A stretch of 64,000 nt of DNA, taken from NCBI RefSeq assembly GCF_001700435.1, contig NZ_LYPC01000009.1, forward strand, positions 62,001 to 126,000. The letters are read 5' to 3'. Shown piece after piece: positions 26,626-35,770 of this stretch. A program made the translations under genes and the position numbers. The notes under the pieces were generated by a model that was not told the origin of the DNA, searched no databases, and saw only the letters and a list, made by a program, of their open reading frames with translations. Within the stretch, counting starts at the first letter, position 1; every line of letters begins with the position of its first letter. Source of the stretch: Paenibacillus pectinilyticus. Its GTDB lineage: Bacteria > Bacillota > Bacilli > Paenibacillales > NBRC-103111.

Positions 26626-26911
26626 TTTACCGTTGTCTTTTTCAACCTGTAGGTTGGAATGCTCTCATCTTATACCGTTGAGTTATAAAGATTAATGATT
26701 GAATGAAGCATATGAGGAAATTAAAAATTAAGTTTTCTTGTAAATTAGGTTGTTTAAAACAACCGTGACTAAGGTCTCATTTGTTTTTTTATTTCAACAA
26801 ATAATGTAAAAAAAGCAGGACTTTTGTCGGATTACATTGAATTAAATATATATGTGGAAGATATTAGGATTTTAGTCAGCAAGAAAAATAGCACCTGTGA
26901 GGAAAGATGAT
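26626..26911. other. Region before the methylase gene, with a near-palindrome
   Basis: No supported gene is seen. A 17-base near-palindrome, GGTTGTTTAAAACAACC at 26748-26764, lies about 150 bases before the methylase start. It could be an operator or part of a weak hairpin. A 21-codon frame overlaps it but lacks a ribosome site. Confidence 0.4.
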
Positions 26912-27742
26912 ATGGCTATAATTGAACCATTTATTCGATGGGCTGGTGGGAAAACCTGGTTAGTAAAGTCATTGGACCAGATAATTGGAAACTTGCAATA
27001 TCGAAGATATTATGAACCTTTTATTGGTGGGGGAGCAATTTTTTTTGCAATGGACCATCGGCATAACTGTTATTTATCAGACCTTAATAAGGAGTTAATA
27101 GATACATATATAGCAGTAAGAGACATGCCGGAAGCGGTAATATCTCGTTTTATAGGGTATAACAATACGTCAGATGATTACTACAGAATACGTTCTCTGA
27201 ATCCTGATGATCAAGTGGAGAAAGCCGCGAGATTTATTTACTTAAATCAAACCTCGTATAACGGTCTTTATCGTGTTAATAGACAGGGACAATACAATGT
27301 TCCTTATGGACGTCGAGAAAAATGGACTTATGATATTAACAAAATTATTACTGCAAGCCAAAAGCTTCAAAAAGTGAAATTACAATGTTTTGATTTTGAA
27401 GGTTACAAATATCGAATAAAAGAAAATGACTTGGTTTTTTTAGATCCACCTTATACCGTCTCTCACAATAATAATGGATTTATTAAATATAACCAGAATT
27501 TATTTTCTATTAATGATCAGTACCGTCTAAGTAGATACATTGACTTTATTAAGCGAAAAGGTGCGTACTACATTCTAACAAATGCTGCCCATCCTGTTAT
27601 TAGAGAGATTTTTCAAAGAGATGGAGATCGGATTTTAGAGCTAGATAGGCAAAGCTTAATTGGTGGGAAGGAAGCAGCGAGAACCAAAGTTTCAGAATAT
27701 GTGTTCACAAATATTCCGGAAGAGGTGAGTAAGGATGAGTAA
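26912..27742 (+). CDS. dam: D12-class DNA adenine-N6 methyltransferase (Dam-like)
   Basis: The enzyme methylates adenine in a short DNA target using SAM. The alpha-type order is visible: FIRWAGGK near residue 7 and EPFIGGGAIFF near 37 (SAM pocket), then catalytic LDPPYTVS with Asp178-Pro-Pro-Tyr181. Its 276 residues fit the family. The ATG at 26912 has GAGGAAAG five bases before it; an upstream in-frame GTG overlaps that site. Its last codons overlap the next gene by eight bases, so the two are translationally coupled. It has no recognised cognate restriction gene of ordinary type, so the neighbour is the natural partner. Confidence 0.92.
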   Translation: MAIIEPFIRWAGGKTWLVKSLDQIIGNLQYRRYYEPFIGGGAIFFAMDHRHNCYLSDLNKELIDTYIAVRDMPEAVISRFIGYNNTSDDYYRIRSLNPDDQVEKAARFIYLNQTSYNGLYRVNRQGQYNVPYGRREKWTYDINKIITASQKLQKVKLQCFDFEGYKYRIKENDLVFLDPPYTVSHNNNGFIKYNQNLFSINDQYRLSRYIDFIKRKGAYYILTNAAHPVIREIFQRDGDRILELDRQSLIGGKEAARTKVSEYVFTNIPEEVSKDE

Positions 27743-30029
27743 GACAAAATGGGTTAAAATCGTATCTGGAAAAGAGCTTGCAATAGCAAAGACAGCAAGG
27801 AGCAAGACATTTATTTCATCGAAGGAGAGGTCACTTGCTCTTCCGGACTTAATTGAGGAAGGTTGGACGAGATATAAAGAGTACAAAAACCCAAAATTTA
27901 TTGGTGTAAAGAAAGACAAGCCATTTGATGAACAATTCGAAGACAAAGTATGGCTACTGTTAGCCAACATGGGATTCACGGAGATGAACTCTGATCGGAA
28001 TTTTGAAATGTCATATGACTATCAAAACCCGGCTTTCACTCAACAGATTGATGTTTTTGCTGCTGATGACGAAACCATACTTATTGTCGAGTGTAAATCT
28101 GCAGAGGACATTAAGGATGGTGCCTTTAAAAAGCCAATAGAGGCATTATATGGGCAGATGGAGGGATTACGAAAAGAGGCTTTGAAGAAATATCCAGGTC
28201 GTAAAGTCAAATTTATCTGGGCGACCCATAATTTCATAATGAGTAAGACGGATTTGGCAAAGCTTAACGAATGGGGCATCATACATTTTAGTAATGCTGT
28301 TATCGATTATTACGTAGAATTGGTTAAACATCTTGGTTCTAGTTCTAGGTATCAATTATTGGGGAATCTGTTTGCTAATACTGAAATTCGAAATATGGAG
28401 GAAAAGATACCTGCCATCCAAGGAAAAATGGGAGGTAATACATATTACTCTTTTTCAATTGAGCCAGAACGCTTATTGAAAATCGGATATGTTTTGCATC
28501 GCACTGAAGCGAATAAGAATATGATGCCTACTTATCAGCGACTCATAAAGAAAAAACGTATGCAAGAAGTTCATACATTTATCAACAGAGGAGGTTATTT
28601 TCCCAATTCACTGATAGTTAGCATTGATACTAATGGAAAAGGTCTACAATTTGATCAAACTGGAACAAAAATTGAAGGCTCAATCTCCAAACTAGGTGTT
28701 TTACATTTACCTAAGAAGTATAGGTCTGCATACATTATTGATGGCCAACATCGTCTCTATGGATATTCTGATTCTCAGTATGCATCTACTAATACTATAC
28801 CAGTGGTAGCTTTTGTGGATTTAGATCGTTATGAGCAGGTAAAGCTTTTCATGGACATCAATGAAAACCAGAAAGCAGTACCGAAAACATTGAGGGTAAC
28901 ACTAAATGCTGATATGCTGTGGGATTCTGAAAACTATAATGAAAGAAGGCAGGCACTTCGATCGAAAATTTCGCAGATGTTGGGTGAAGAAGAGACATCT
29001 CCATTGCTAGCTAGAATTGTTGATGGAGAAAATGAGACCTCTCCAACAAAGTGCATAACAGTAGAAGCGCTTCAATCAGCATTGAAGAAATGTCATTTTT
29101 TCACTATTTTCGGAAAAAAGAATGTGATTGCAAAAGACGGAACTTTTGACCTTGGTACAAATCAGGAAACCTGTGATTTGTTTTACCCTTTTATTGAAGA
29201 TTGTCTCATATACATTAAGAAGTATACTGAAGAAGAATGGCTAAAAGGTGACTTGGATTACGGGATTCTAACAATAAATCGCGGAATCCAAGCTATAATT
29301 CGTGTTATTAATGATGTAGTTAATATGTTAGTAGCTAGTGGCGAGATAACACCAAAAACGAAAAAGACAGAAGTTGTCTTTGAAAAAGTACGCTATTATC
29401 TTGATCCTCTAATAGACTATATTAACAATATTACACAAGAGCATCGAAAAGATCTTCGTAATTATTTAGGTGGCGGAGCTGATGCACATTTCTGGAGAGC
29501 ATTCCAGAAGGCAATAGCGGATATTAGAACCGATTTTAAACCAGATGGACTTGAGAAATACTGGCAGGATGAAGCGAAAACGTTTAATGATGAATCGCTG
29601 AAATATCTGCGCGAAATAGAAGTTAGTGTTAAGAATGTAATAGCCCGAAAGCTCACAGAAAAATGTGGAGCTAATTGGCTGATAATAGGGCTGCCGAAAC
29701 CGGTTTATACAAGAGCGAAAAAGGACTCTGACTCTCAAAATTATGATTTGATTGCGAAGGGGGGGATAGGAGAACCAGTATCGATTTGGGATTGTGTCAG
29801 GTTATCAGAATGCAAAGATGTAATTCTTAACGGTAAGAATTGGTCAGAAGTATTCGAAGGTATTATGGTTCGTCCAGAAGATATGAAGATCCCAGGTGGA
29901 CGTGAAGCAAAGACAGAATGGCTTGTAAGGTTAAATACTATATCCAACAAGCTTCAAAAAGCTGCTTATAGTGTATCTACTGAGGAATACAATTTGATAA
30001 ATTCAATTTATAGATGGATTTGCAATTAG
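27735..30029 (+). CDS. Nuclease-like/DGQHR fusion protein
   Basis: The 764-residue protein joins two parts. Residues about 60-200 look like a PD-(D/E)xK nuclease (Asp105 in QQIDVFAADD, Glu119-Cys-Lys121 in LIVECKSAED, then a helix with a Gln). Residues about 255-480 form a DGQHR domain: PTYQRLIKKKRM, YIIDGQHRLYGY near 335 and FMDINENQKAVP. DGQHR domains occur in DndB and relatives, which regulate or take part in DNA modification. The C-terminal 280 residues are unassigned. It overlaps the adenine methylase gene. A methylation-linked restriction or sensing role is inferred. Confidence 0.8.
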   Translation: MSKTKWVKIVSGKELAIAKTARSKTFISSKERSLALPDLIEEGWTRYKEYKNPKFIGVKKDKPFDEQFEDKVWLLLANMGFTEMNSDRNFEMSYDYQNPAFTQQIDVFAADDETILIVECKSAEDIKDGAFKKPIEALYGQMEGLRKEALKKYPGRKVKFIWATHNFIMSKTDLAKLNEWGIIHFSNAVIDYYVELVKHLGSSSRYQLLGNLFANTEIRNMEEKIPAIQGKMGGNTYYSFSIEPERLLKIGYVLHRTEANKNMMPTYQRLIKKKRMQEVHTFINRGGYFPNSLIVSIDTNGKGLQFDQTGTKIEGSISKLGVLHLPKKYRSAYIIDGQHRLYGYSDSQYASTNTIPVVAFVDLDRYEQVKLFMDINENQKAVPKTLRVTLNADMLWDSENYNERRQALRSKISQMLGEEETSPLLARIVDGENETSPTKCITVEALQSALKKCHFFTIFGKKNVIAKDGTFDLGTNQETCDLFYPFIEDCLIYIKKYTEEEWLKGDLDYGILTINRGIQAIIRVINDVVNMLVASGEITPKTKKTEVVFEKVRYYLDPLIDYINNITQEHRKDLRNYLGGGADAHFWRAFQKAIADIRTDFKPDGLEKYWQDEAKTFNDESLKYLREIEVSVKNVIARKLTEKCGANWLIIGLPKPVYTRAKKDSDSQNYDLIAKGGIGEPVSIWDCVRLSECKDVILNGKNWSEVFEGIMVRPEDMKIPGGREAKTEWLVRLNTISNKLQKAAYSVSTEEYNLINSIYRWICN

Positions 30030-30546
30030 TCGTACTTCTACGGATGCAGTTTTTTATGATTTAAGTCGATATCTACTCGGCTTTATTCTGGAAGCTAGGG
30101 TATAACACGAGCTGTAGTAAACCTGCTAGGCTAAGGACTTACACATACACCTCCTCTTTATACAAAAGTAATGTTATTGATAACAATATTCTATTATTAG
30201 CTTCCATACTTGGCTTTCTAAGGAAGGTTAGCTTGTAAGAGAATAAGTTATCTTATCACTGCTTAGCAATCCATTGATTATTATGTGAAGGTAAATTTGA
30301 AGTTTTGGTCTTTTTAGTACGGGCTTTATACTAGGGTCGGATAAAGAATCCACCGTGGAATAGAGCCTTTTACTTTCATACAGTGGCGATTAGATCTAGT
30401 TCACAAATAGAATAGTTCCATGCCATTAGAAAATAAATCGTTTAAATGAAGAACAGCCATCGCCTCAGAGAACGTTTCTTTATCCCAATCCCCTTTTATT
30501 CAGTATAATAAAGCAGGAAGAATTTACTAATTCTAGGAGGAACAAC
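30030..30546. other. 517-base gap before the helicase gene; candidate promoter
   Basis: No credible gene is found on either strand. A TATAAT hexamer at 30504-30509 lies 38 bases before the helicase start and could be its -10 site, but the -35 match is poor. There is no clear terminator after the DGQHR gene, so partial readthrough is possible. Confidence 0.45.
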
Positions 30547-33500
30547 ATGAGAGAGCATAGGGGAGTTTTCGAAGAGATACTACATAAAAACAAAGAATAT
30601 CCATCTAATCAAATTACATATAACCTCCTCCCCCAGAATTATAACAACGCCTTAATTCAACAAGTAATGAAGGATATCAGTAAGTCTTTCAGATATTTGG
30701 CAGATCAAAACCAACACGCTAAAATATTAGAATTAACGAACCAACTGAGGGCAATTATTCCTGATTTGGCCTCATATGACTTGGATATGCCACTTAAAGC
30801 AATTCATTACAGGAATGATGATATTTCCTTGCCGATGTATCCTGAATTATTTCTATCACATCCACTATTGCTAACTAATTCAACTGCGGACCCAATTCAC
30901 TTATTTAAAGCCCTTAAATATGAATTGTTAACTGCGGACAATGCGTTCTTTATGGTTAGTTTTGTGCGGTGGTCAGGACTACAACTGCTAATTAGGGCAC
31001 TCGATGATCTTAGAAGAGAAGATCCTTCCAAGAAAGTTAAGATATTAACATCAACTTATCTTAAGATTACAGAGCCTAAAGCCCTTCGCCGCTTGTTAGA
31101 GCTACCAAATGTGGAGACAAAAGTATTTGATTCTGGTCGAGTTTCCTTCCATACCAAAGCTTATATGTTCGAGCGCAAATCTAGTCTAAATACGGTTATA
31201 ATTGGCTCTTCTAATTTAACCTACTCTGCGTTGCAGACAGGACATGAATGGAACGTGAAATTACCAGGAGATACGTACTATTCGATTTATGAGAATGCAA
31301 GAAAAACGTTCCAAATGTACTGGGATGATCAAAGGGCTATCCAGCTTAGCAGTGATTTGATTTCAGCTTACGAAAAAGAATATAACAATAAGAAAATTAT
31401 GCTAGTCAATCCATACTTAGCCGCGCAACATGTTGATTTGGTTAATGTTATGAATGACGACAAAAGTTTCACAAAAAAAGAGATTGTACCAAACAAAATG
31501 CAAGAGGGAGCTCTTAGGGCGCTGGGACAGACTAGGTTAAATGGTCATAATAAAGGCGTTGTTATAGCAGCGACTGGAACTGGTAAAACGTATCTTTCTG
31601 CTTTTGATGTGAAGAATTTCGGAGCGGATAGGGTATTATTTCTTGCACATAGGGATGAAATATTAGAAAGTTCTAGAAAAACTTTTGCAAAGATATTTGA
31701 TGAAGCCAATAATTTGTGCGGCAAGCTCACGGGGATTGAGAAGGATTGGGACAAACCGTATTTATTTAGCACTGTTCAAACTCTTTCAAGAGACGATGTG
31801 TTAGAAAAATTTGCGCCTGATTATTTTGATTATATTATCGTAGATGAATTTCATCATGCTGAAGCAGCTACCTATAGAAGGGTAATTGACTATTTTAAAC
31901 CTAAATTCTTATTAGGGCTTACAGCAACGCCCGATCGCATGGACGGCAGGGATGTTTTAGCAATTTGTGATAATAATGTCGTATATGAAATTCGTTTAAG
32001 GGATGCACTTAAAGAAGGGCTCTTAACTCCATTTAGGTATTTTGGTTTGAGTGATCCTACGATTGATTATGCACAGATTGAAGTTCTAAGTAATGGTCAA
32101 TTTGTTGAAAATGAGCTAGTGCGTGCCCTGAACACGCATGAACGTGTTGACTATGTAATTAATATGATTAATAAGTTCGGACATGATGGCAATGTTATGA
32201 CGGCTTTGGGCTTCTGCGCTTCAATTGAACATGCTCGTTATATGACGGATGAGTTTACAAGTCGAGGCTATAAGGCAGCTTGTCTAACGAGTAATGATCT
32301 TCCGAACGAAAGGCAAGATATTATTAGTAAGTTGGAAAATGATAGTGATCCTCTTCAAATCATATTTACAGTAAATATTTTTAATGAAGGTGTAGATATT
32401 CCTAAGGTGAATTTGATTTTGTTTTTGCGACCTACGGAATCGGCAACTATTTTTATACAACAACTTGGTCGGGGATTACGGAAAATCGCAGGGAAAGAAT
32501 ATGTAACAATACTTGATTTCATTGGAAATTATCAAAAATCATTTATTGTGCCGTTAGCCTTATCTGATCAACATAACCATAAAGCATTTGACCGGGATTC
32601 TTTGCGAATCGCTATTGAAACGGAGTTCGCCGATTTACCGGATGGCTGCTTCGTAGATCTAGAAGAGGTGTCAAGGAAAGAAATCCTCAAGAATATTGAG
32701 AATATTCGTATGGATCGAGATCTGTTACTTATGGAGCTTTATAATCAATTTAAGAGAGAGTTAGGTTATTCACCCGAACTAAATGACTTTTTATATTATG
32801 ATGGCGCTCCTAGTTTAAACTTTTTTATATCCAAGTATGGTTCGTGGGTTGAAACGAAAAAGAAGATGAAGGATATTAATGCTTTCGATATTGAGTTATT
32901 AGAAGACAAAGCGATGCTGGAGGTAGTTCAGAGGCTAGAAGATATGTTGCCACTTAAATGGCCATATGAGTTTTCAGTTCTTTCCGTAGCCTTTGAAAAG
33001 GGGAATATTACAAGAGGGGACGTACTAGATGATTTAGCCTATAGATTCGGAATACGTGTTTCAGAGGATATACAAGGTAACAAGATTGATAAAGCCATGG
33101 AGAAGCTAGCAACCAAGCTGGTAAAACAGACGTGGTCATTTGGGAGTTATGATAACGGTAGTTTCGCTGGTTCAACTATCTTACAGCAGATTAAAGAGAA
33201 TAAAGAAGTATTTAATTATATTAAAGATCGCTTAGAATATGGTTTGGCCGAATTTAGAAGGTTCTATAGACCTGATGTATTTTTTGAAAGTCAGAAGAAC
33301 GTAGTAATGTATCAAAACTACACAAGAAATGATCTCATGTACTTGTTTGAATCACCTGCGAAAGAAGGTACATGGCGAGAGGGGGTAAGTCGGGTAGGGG
33401 ATCATTACTTACTCTTTATTAATTTGAATAAAGGGGAGAAGGTCGCTGATCACTTACAGTACCATGACTATTTTGTAGATCAGCAACACTTCCATTGGCA

Positions 33501-33741
33501 AAGTCAAAATGCTACTTCTCATGAATCCCAGCGTGGGCAAGAATTTATTCATCACACCAGTATGGGAATTCATTTACATTTATTTGTTAGGAAATTTGAA
33601 AAGATGCATAACGAAGTCTTACCCTTTACTTACTTAGGTGAAATTGATTATATGAATAGCCATGGTGATAAACCAATGAATATTAATTGGAAATTACATC
33701 ATCCTATACCAGATGCTATGTATACCGATTTTATTCGTTAG
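30547..33741 (+). CDS. PLD-nuclease/superfamily 2 helicase/DUF3427 protein
   Basis: The 1,064-residue protein has three parts. The N-terminal part (about 85-280) is a phospholipase-D-type nuclease domain with one HKD-like motif, FHTKAYMFERK near 200, and IIGSSNL. The centre (about 320-680) is a DEAD/DEAH-type helicase: AATGTGKTYLS (Walker A, near 341), DEFHHAEA (near 433), LLGLTATPDR and QQLGRGLRK. The C-terminal part (about 905-1050) is DUF3427. The start follows AGGAGG. This architecture is known in bacterial islands and is often found with a NUDIX gene, as here. Whether it acts in repair or defence is not settled. Confidence 0.9.
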   Translation: MREHRGVFEEILHKNKEYPSNQITYNLLPQNYNNALIQQVMKDISKSFRYLADQNQHAKILELTNQLRAIIPDLASYDLDMPLKAIHYRNDDISLPMYPELFLSHPLLLTNSTADPIHLFKALKYELLTADNAFFMVSFVRWSGLQLLIRALDDLRREDPSKKVKILTSTYLKITEPKALRRLLELPNVETKVFDSGRVSFHTKAYMFERKSSLNTVIIGSSNLTYSALQTGHEWNVKLPGDTYYSIYENARKTFQMYWDDQRAIQLSSDLISAYEKEYNNKKIMLVNPYLAAQHVDLVNVMNDDKSFTKKEIVPNKMQEGALRALGQTRLNGHNKGVVIAATGTGKTYLSAFDVKNFGADRVLFLAHRDEILESSRKTFAKIFDEANNLCGKLTGIEKDWDKPYLFSTVQTLSRDDVLEKFAPDYFDYIIVDEFHHAEAATYRRVIDYFKPKFLLGLTATPDRMDGRDVLAICDNNVVYEIRLRDALKEGLLTPFRYFGLSDPTIDYAQIEVLSNGQFVENELVRALNTHERVDYVINMINKFGHDGNVMTALGFCASIEHARYMTDEFTSRGYKAACLTSNDLPNERQDIISKLENDSDPLQIIFTVNIFNEGVDIPKVNLILFLRPTESATIFIQQLGRGLRKIAGKEYVTILDFIGNYQKSFIVPLALSDQHNHKAFDRDSLRIAIETEFADLPDGCFVDLEEVSRKEILKNIENIRMDRDLLLMELYNQFKRELGYSPELNDFLYYDGAPSLNFFISKYGSWVETKKKMKDINAFDIELLEDKAMLEVVQRLEDMLPLKWPYEFSVLSVAFEKGNITRGDVLDDLAYRFGIRVSEDIQGNKIDKAMEKLATKLVKQTWSFGSYDNGSFAGSTILQQIKENKEVFNYIKDRLEYGLAEFRRFYRPDVFFESQKNVVMYQNYTRNDLMYLFESPAKEGTWREGVSRVGDHYLLFINLNKGEKVADHLQYHDYFVDQQHFHWQSQNATSHESQRGQEFIHHTSMGIHLHLFVRKFEKMHNEVLPFTYLGEIDYMNSHGDKPMNINWKLHHPIPDAMYTDFIR

Positions 33742-33748
33742 TCGTTGT

Positions 33749-34132
33749 TTAGCAAATGGCTGCGAGGGTAGGTAGGTCAGCAGGCGCCCACTCAAGCTCA
33801 TTAAGTTGATTAACAGGCAACCAAACTAATTTCTCGTGCTCACTGGCAATTGCAACACCATCGATAATTTTAGCCTTGTAGGTAATTAATCGTACGATAA
33901 CGTTCGGATACTCATGAGTAGCATCGACAACAAGCTCGCCTACTTCAATTGTACAGTCTAGTTCTTCTTTAATCTCACGAGCAAGGCTTTCTTGAGGGGT
34001 TTCATTAGCTTCTATTTTCCCACCAGGAAACTCCCAATAACCAGGCAATGACATTTGTTGAGAGCGGAGTGCACATAGCACTTCGTTTTTTTCGTTATAA
34101 ATAACAGCGCCGACTACATCGACTTTTTTCAT
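33749..34132 (-). CDS. NUDIX hydrolase, MutT/CTP pyrophosphohydrolase-like
   Basis: The 127-residue enzyme hydrolyses a nucleoside or deoxynucleoside triphosphate to the monophosphate. The NUDIX box is complete: GGKIEANETPQESLAREIKE continuing to EELDC, with the conserved Gly, Arg-Glu and Glu-Glu positions. The N-terminal VDVVGAVIYN and ALRSQQMSLPGYWEFPGG stretches match the small MutT family. It ends seven bases from the convergent helicase gene with no terminator between them. Such NUDIX genes recur beside PLD-helicase-DUF3427 genes, so a shared function is plausible but inferred. Confidence 0.9.
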   Translation of the reverse strand: MKKVDVVGAVIYNEKNEVLCALRSQQMSLPGYWEFPGGKIEANETPQESLAREIKEELDCTIEVGELVVDATHEYPNVIVRLITYKAKIIDGVAIASEHEKLVWLPVNQLNELEWAPADLPTLAAIC

Positions 34133-34223
34133 GATTTATAATCTCCTACTCTGTTTAGATGTACTTATATTATAGCTTTAATTTAATGAGGTTCAAATAA
34201 CTGAATAAATCCACTTTAATGAA

Positions 34224-34259
34224 TAAAAGAGCGACCTCGAAACCAACTCGATGTCGCTC
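34224..34259 (-). terminator. Terminator of the XRE regulator gene
   Basis: Reading the minus strand, GAGCGACATCGAG pairs with CTCGAGGTCGCTC-like sequence with one bulge, followed by TTTTATT. Confidence 0.8.
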
Positions 34260-34267
34260 CTTTGATT

Positions 34268-34615
34268 TCATTTTTTTGTAAGAAGAATATCCATAGATAT
34301 TTTATGTATCAATTTAATTTCATCAACGCTTCTATCTTCAAGGAATTGTTTATGTACCTCTAACACTGCCGCTTTATCAAAATCATTGGAGGTAACATCA
34401 ATTTCATTAAAGTTAAAGAAAGTTCCAAGATCGGTATTAAGAGCGGTTATGATCTTGTCCAGTGAATCAAGAGAGATGTTCCGAGTTCCTCTTTCGACAT
34501 CCCCAATATATGAATTCTTCAATTGAGCTAGTTCTCCGAGTTTTTCTTGGGAAAATCCCCTTTGTTTTCGTATCATTCGGATCCGCTCGCCAACTAATTT
34601 ACGAAAGTTACCCAT
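34268..34615 (-). CDS. XRE-family transcriptional regulator
   Basis: The 115-residue protein has one N-terminal Cro/cI helix-turn-helix (about residues 5-62: RMIRKQRGFSQEKLGELAQL and SYIGDVERGTRNISLDSL) and a short acidic C-terminal part, probably for dimerisation. The ATG at 34615 has GAGGTGG six bases upstream; a GTG at 34624 would sit inside that site. An inverted repeat in the upstream gap (34671-34699) may be its own operator. It lies next to the helicase/NUDIX pair and may control the island genes. Confidence 0.85.
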   Translation of the reverse strand: MGNFRKLVGERIRMIRKQRGFSQEKLGELAQLKNSYIGDVERGTRNISLDSLDKIITALNTDLGTFFNFNEIDVTSNDFDKAAVLEVHKQFLEDRSVDEIKLIHKISMDILLTKK

Positions 34616-34670
34616 AATAACCACCTCAGTAATAGAGTAGGTTTTAAATAATGTAGCAAACAGACCTTTA

Positions 34671-34699
34671 TTAGTGTATATTATTAATAATTACACTTA
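34671..34699. promoter_or_regulatory. Candidate operator of the XRE regulator
   Basis: Half-sites TTAGTGTA (34671-34678) and TACACTTA (34692-34699) are inverted with one mismatch over eight bases and a 13-base AT-only spacer. The site lies in the divergent gap between the XRE gene and the small gene at 34876, where an autoregulatory operator would be expected. Confidence 0.4.
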
Positions 34700-34875
34700 T
34701 AAGTTATTTTTAAGTTTTGAGATACCAATTTATTGGATTTACAAAGGATAATACAGAAAGGAGATTATTTCCTCATCTTCGTAGTAGCATTCAAGATAGC
34801 TATTATGAACTACTTAACTCAGCATTAACAGAAAAGAAGTTGGATAAACATTGTCTATCATCGGAGGTGAGCCAT

Positions 34876-35133
34876 ATGAACGATACCCTTGCCAAATATA
34901 ATGAAGCCGTTAATGAGGAACAAATACTTATACATAGAATCAGTGTGTGCAAAGAACTAATAGACATTATCCTAACCTACATCTCCGAGAAGGCAGATTC
35001 TATTCACATGCTTACAGCAGAGGACATTATTACTTCGGTTCATACGATAGGTCAGGATCTGGATACAGAATTGCTCCATTTGAGGCTGGAGAAGGGGATT
35101 TTGGATAATAAGCTCAAAGGGTTAATAGATTAA
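34876..35133 (+). CDS. Small coiled-coil-like hypothetical protein
   Basis: From the ATG at 34876, which has GGAGGTG six bases before it, the product is 85 residues and largely helical with heptad-like Leu/Ile spacing (LRLEKGILDNKLKG at the end). The same frame stays open upstream to 34717 (TTG, no ribosome site), so a longer form cannot be excluded. No family is recognised. It is followed by its own terminator. It is divergent from the XRE gene, so it may be under that regulator. Confidence 0.5.
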   Translation: MNDTLAKYNEAVNEEQILIHRISVCKELIDIILTYISEKADSIHMLTAEDIITSVHTIGQDLDTELLHLRLEKGILDNKLKGLID

Positions 35134-35141
35134 GATGATAG

Positions 35142-35173
35142 CCTCCCCCCGTACAATGCGGCGGAGGTTTTTC
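35142..35173 (+). terminator. Terminator of the 34876 gene
   Basis: CCTCCCCCCG pairs with CGGCGGAGG (with a small bulge) around a short loop, followed by TTTTTCC. Confidence 0.75.
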
Positions 35174-35306
35174 CAAGTTATTGGGATCTGTACAGCAACA
35201 TATATCGAAGTAACTCAGTATATAGATAGTTAAACCATGAAAATGAAAGAGGTGAGCACATGAAGAAATTGGACGGCCTCTAACTTCCCCCAAGGAGGTT
35301 AGACCA

Positions 35307-35591
35307 ATGAGCAGAAGTTACAAAAAATCACCGGTATGTACCGATCACACATCGCCAAGAACAAAGTGGGCCAAACGCCAGGCAGCTAAAGCTGTAAGAC
35401 GACATGACGGGTTTATCGAAAATGGCAGATCTTACAGAAAGTTATTTTGTTCCTGGAATATTTGTGACTATAGGTTTTATCAGACAAAAGAAAAGGCCGT
35501 TTTTGAGTGGGAAAAGGATGTAAGGCTTCAGTCGGGATTTTCAAAAGAAAGAATGCTTAGAAATTGGGAGAAATTCTACAGGAGAAAATAA
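35307..35591 (+). CDS. Small basic protein of a phage/island-type family
   Basis: The 94-residue product is rich in Lys and Arg (SRSYKKSPVCTDHTS start, WEKFYRRK end). The RSYKK-P-V-x-T-D start recurs in small proteins of Bacillota phages and islands, as I recall; no function is known. The ATG follows CAAGGAGGTT. A seven-codon frame (35260-35283, behind AAAGAGGTG) ends just before this ribosome site and could be a leader peptide, though nothing proves it is translated. A terminator follows at 35597. Confidence 0.65.
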   Translation: MSRSYKKSPVCTDHTSPRTKWAKRQAAKAVRRHDGFIENGRSYRKLFCSWNICDYRFYQTKEKAVFEWEKDVRLQSGFSKERMLRNWEKFYRRK

Positions 35592-35596
35592 GTAAG

Positions 35597-35634
35597 AAGC
35601 GTTGGCCAGGGAAGTGCCAGCGCTTATTGCTTTT
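35597..35634 (+). terminator. Terminator of the 35307 gene
   Basis: AAGCGTTGGC pairs with GCCAGCGCTT (one G-U pair) over a nine-base loop, then ATTGCTTTT. Confidence 0.65.
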
Positions 35635-35730
35635 AATAAACATTTTTGGCTAAGTGGCTATATTTCCCCTATGATTATTTTGTACAAATATTAGGGGTTT
35701 ACAGTAGTGAGTGGACGGGCGATTGGACAT

Positions 35731-35763
35731 GAAAAGGGGACGTGCGAATTATGCACGTCCCCT
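35731..35763 (-). terminator. Terminator of the aspartic-protease-like gene
   Basis: A perfect 11-bp stem (AGGGGACGTGC and complement) with a seven-base loop is followed by TTTTC on the minus strand. Confidence 0.85.
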
Positions 35764-35770
35764 ACCAATG

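Noticed and set aside
26700-26765. 21-codon frame before the methylase gene
   Set aside because: No ribosome site; it ends within the near-palindrome.
35260-35283. Seven-codon leader peptide
   Set aside because: A good ribosome site precedes it, but it is too short to support as a gene and no attenuator structure is seen.
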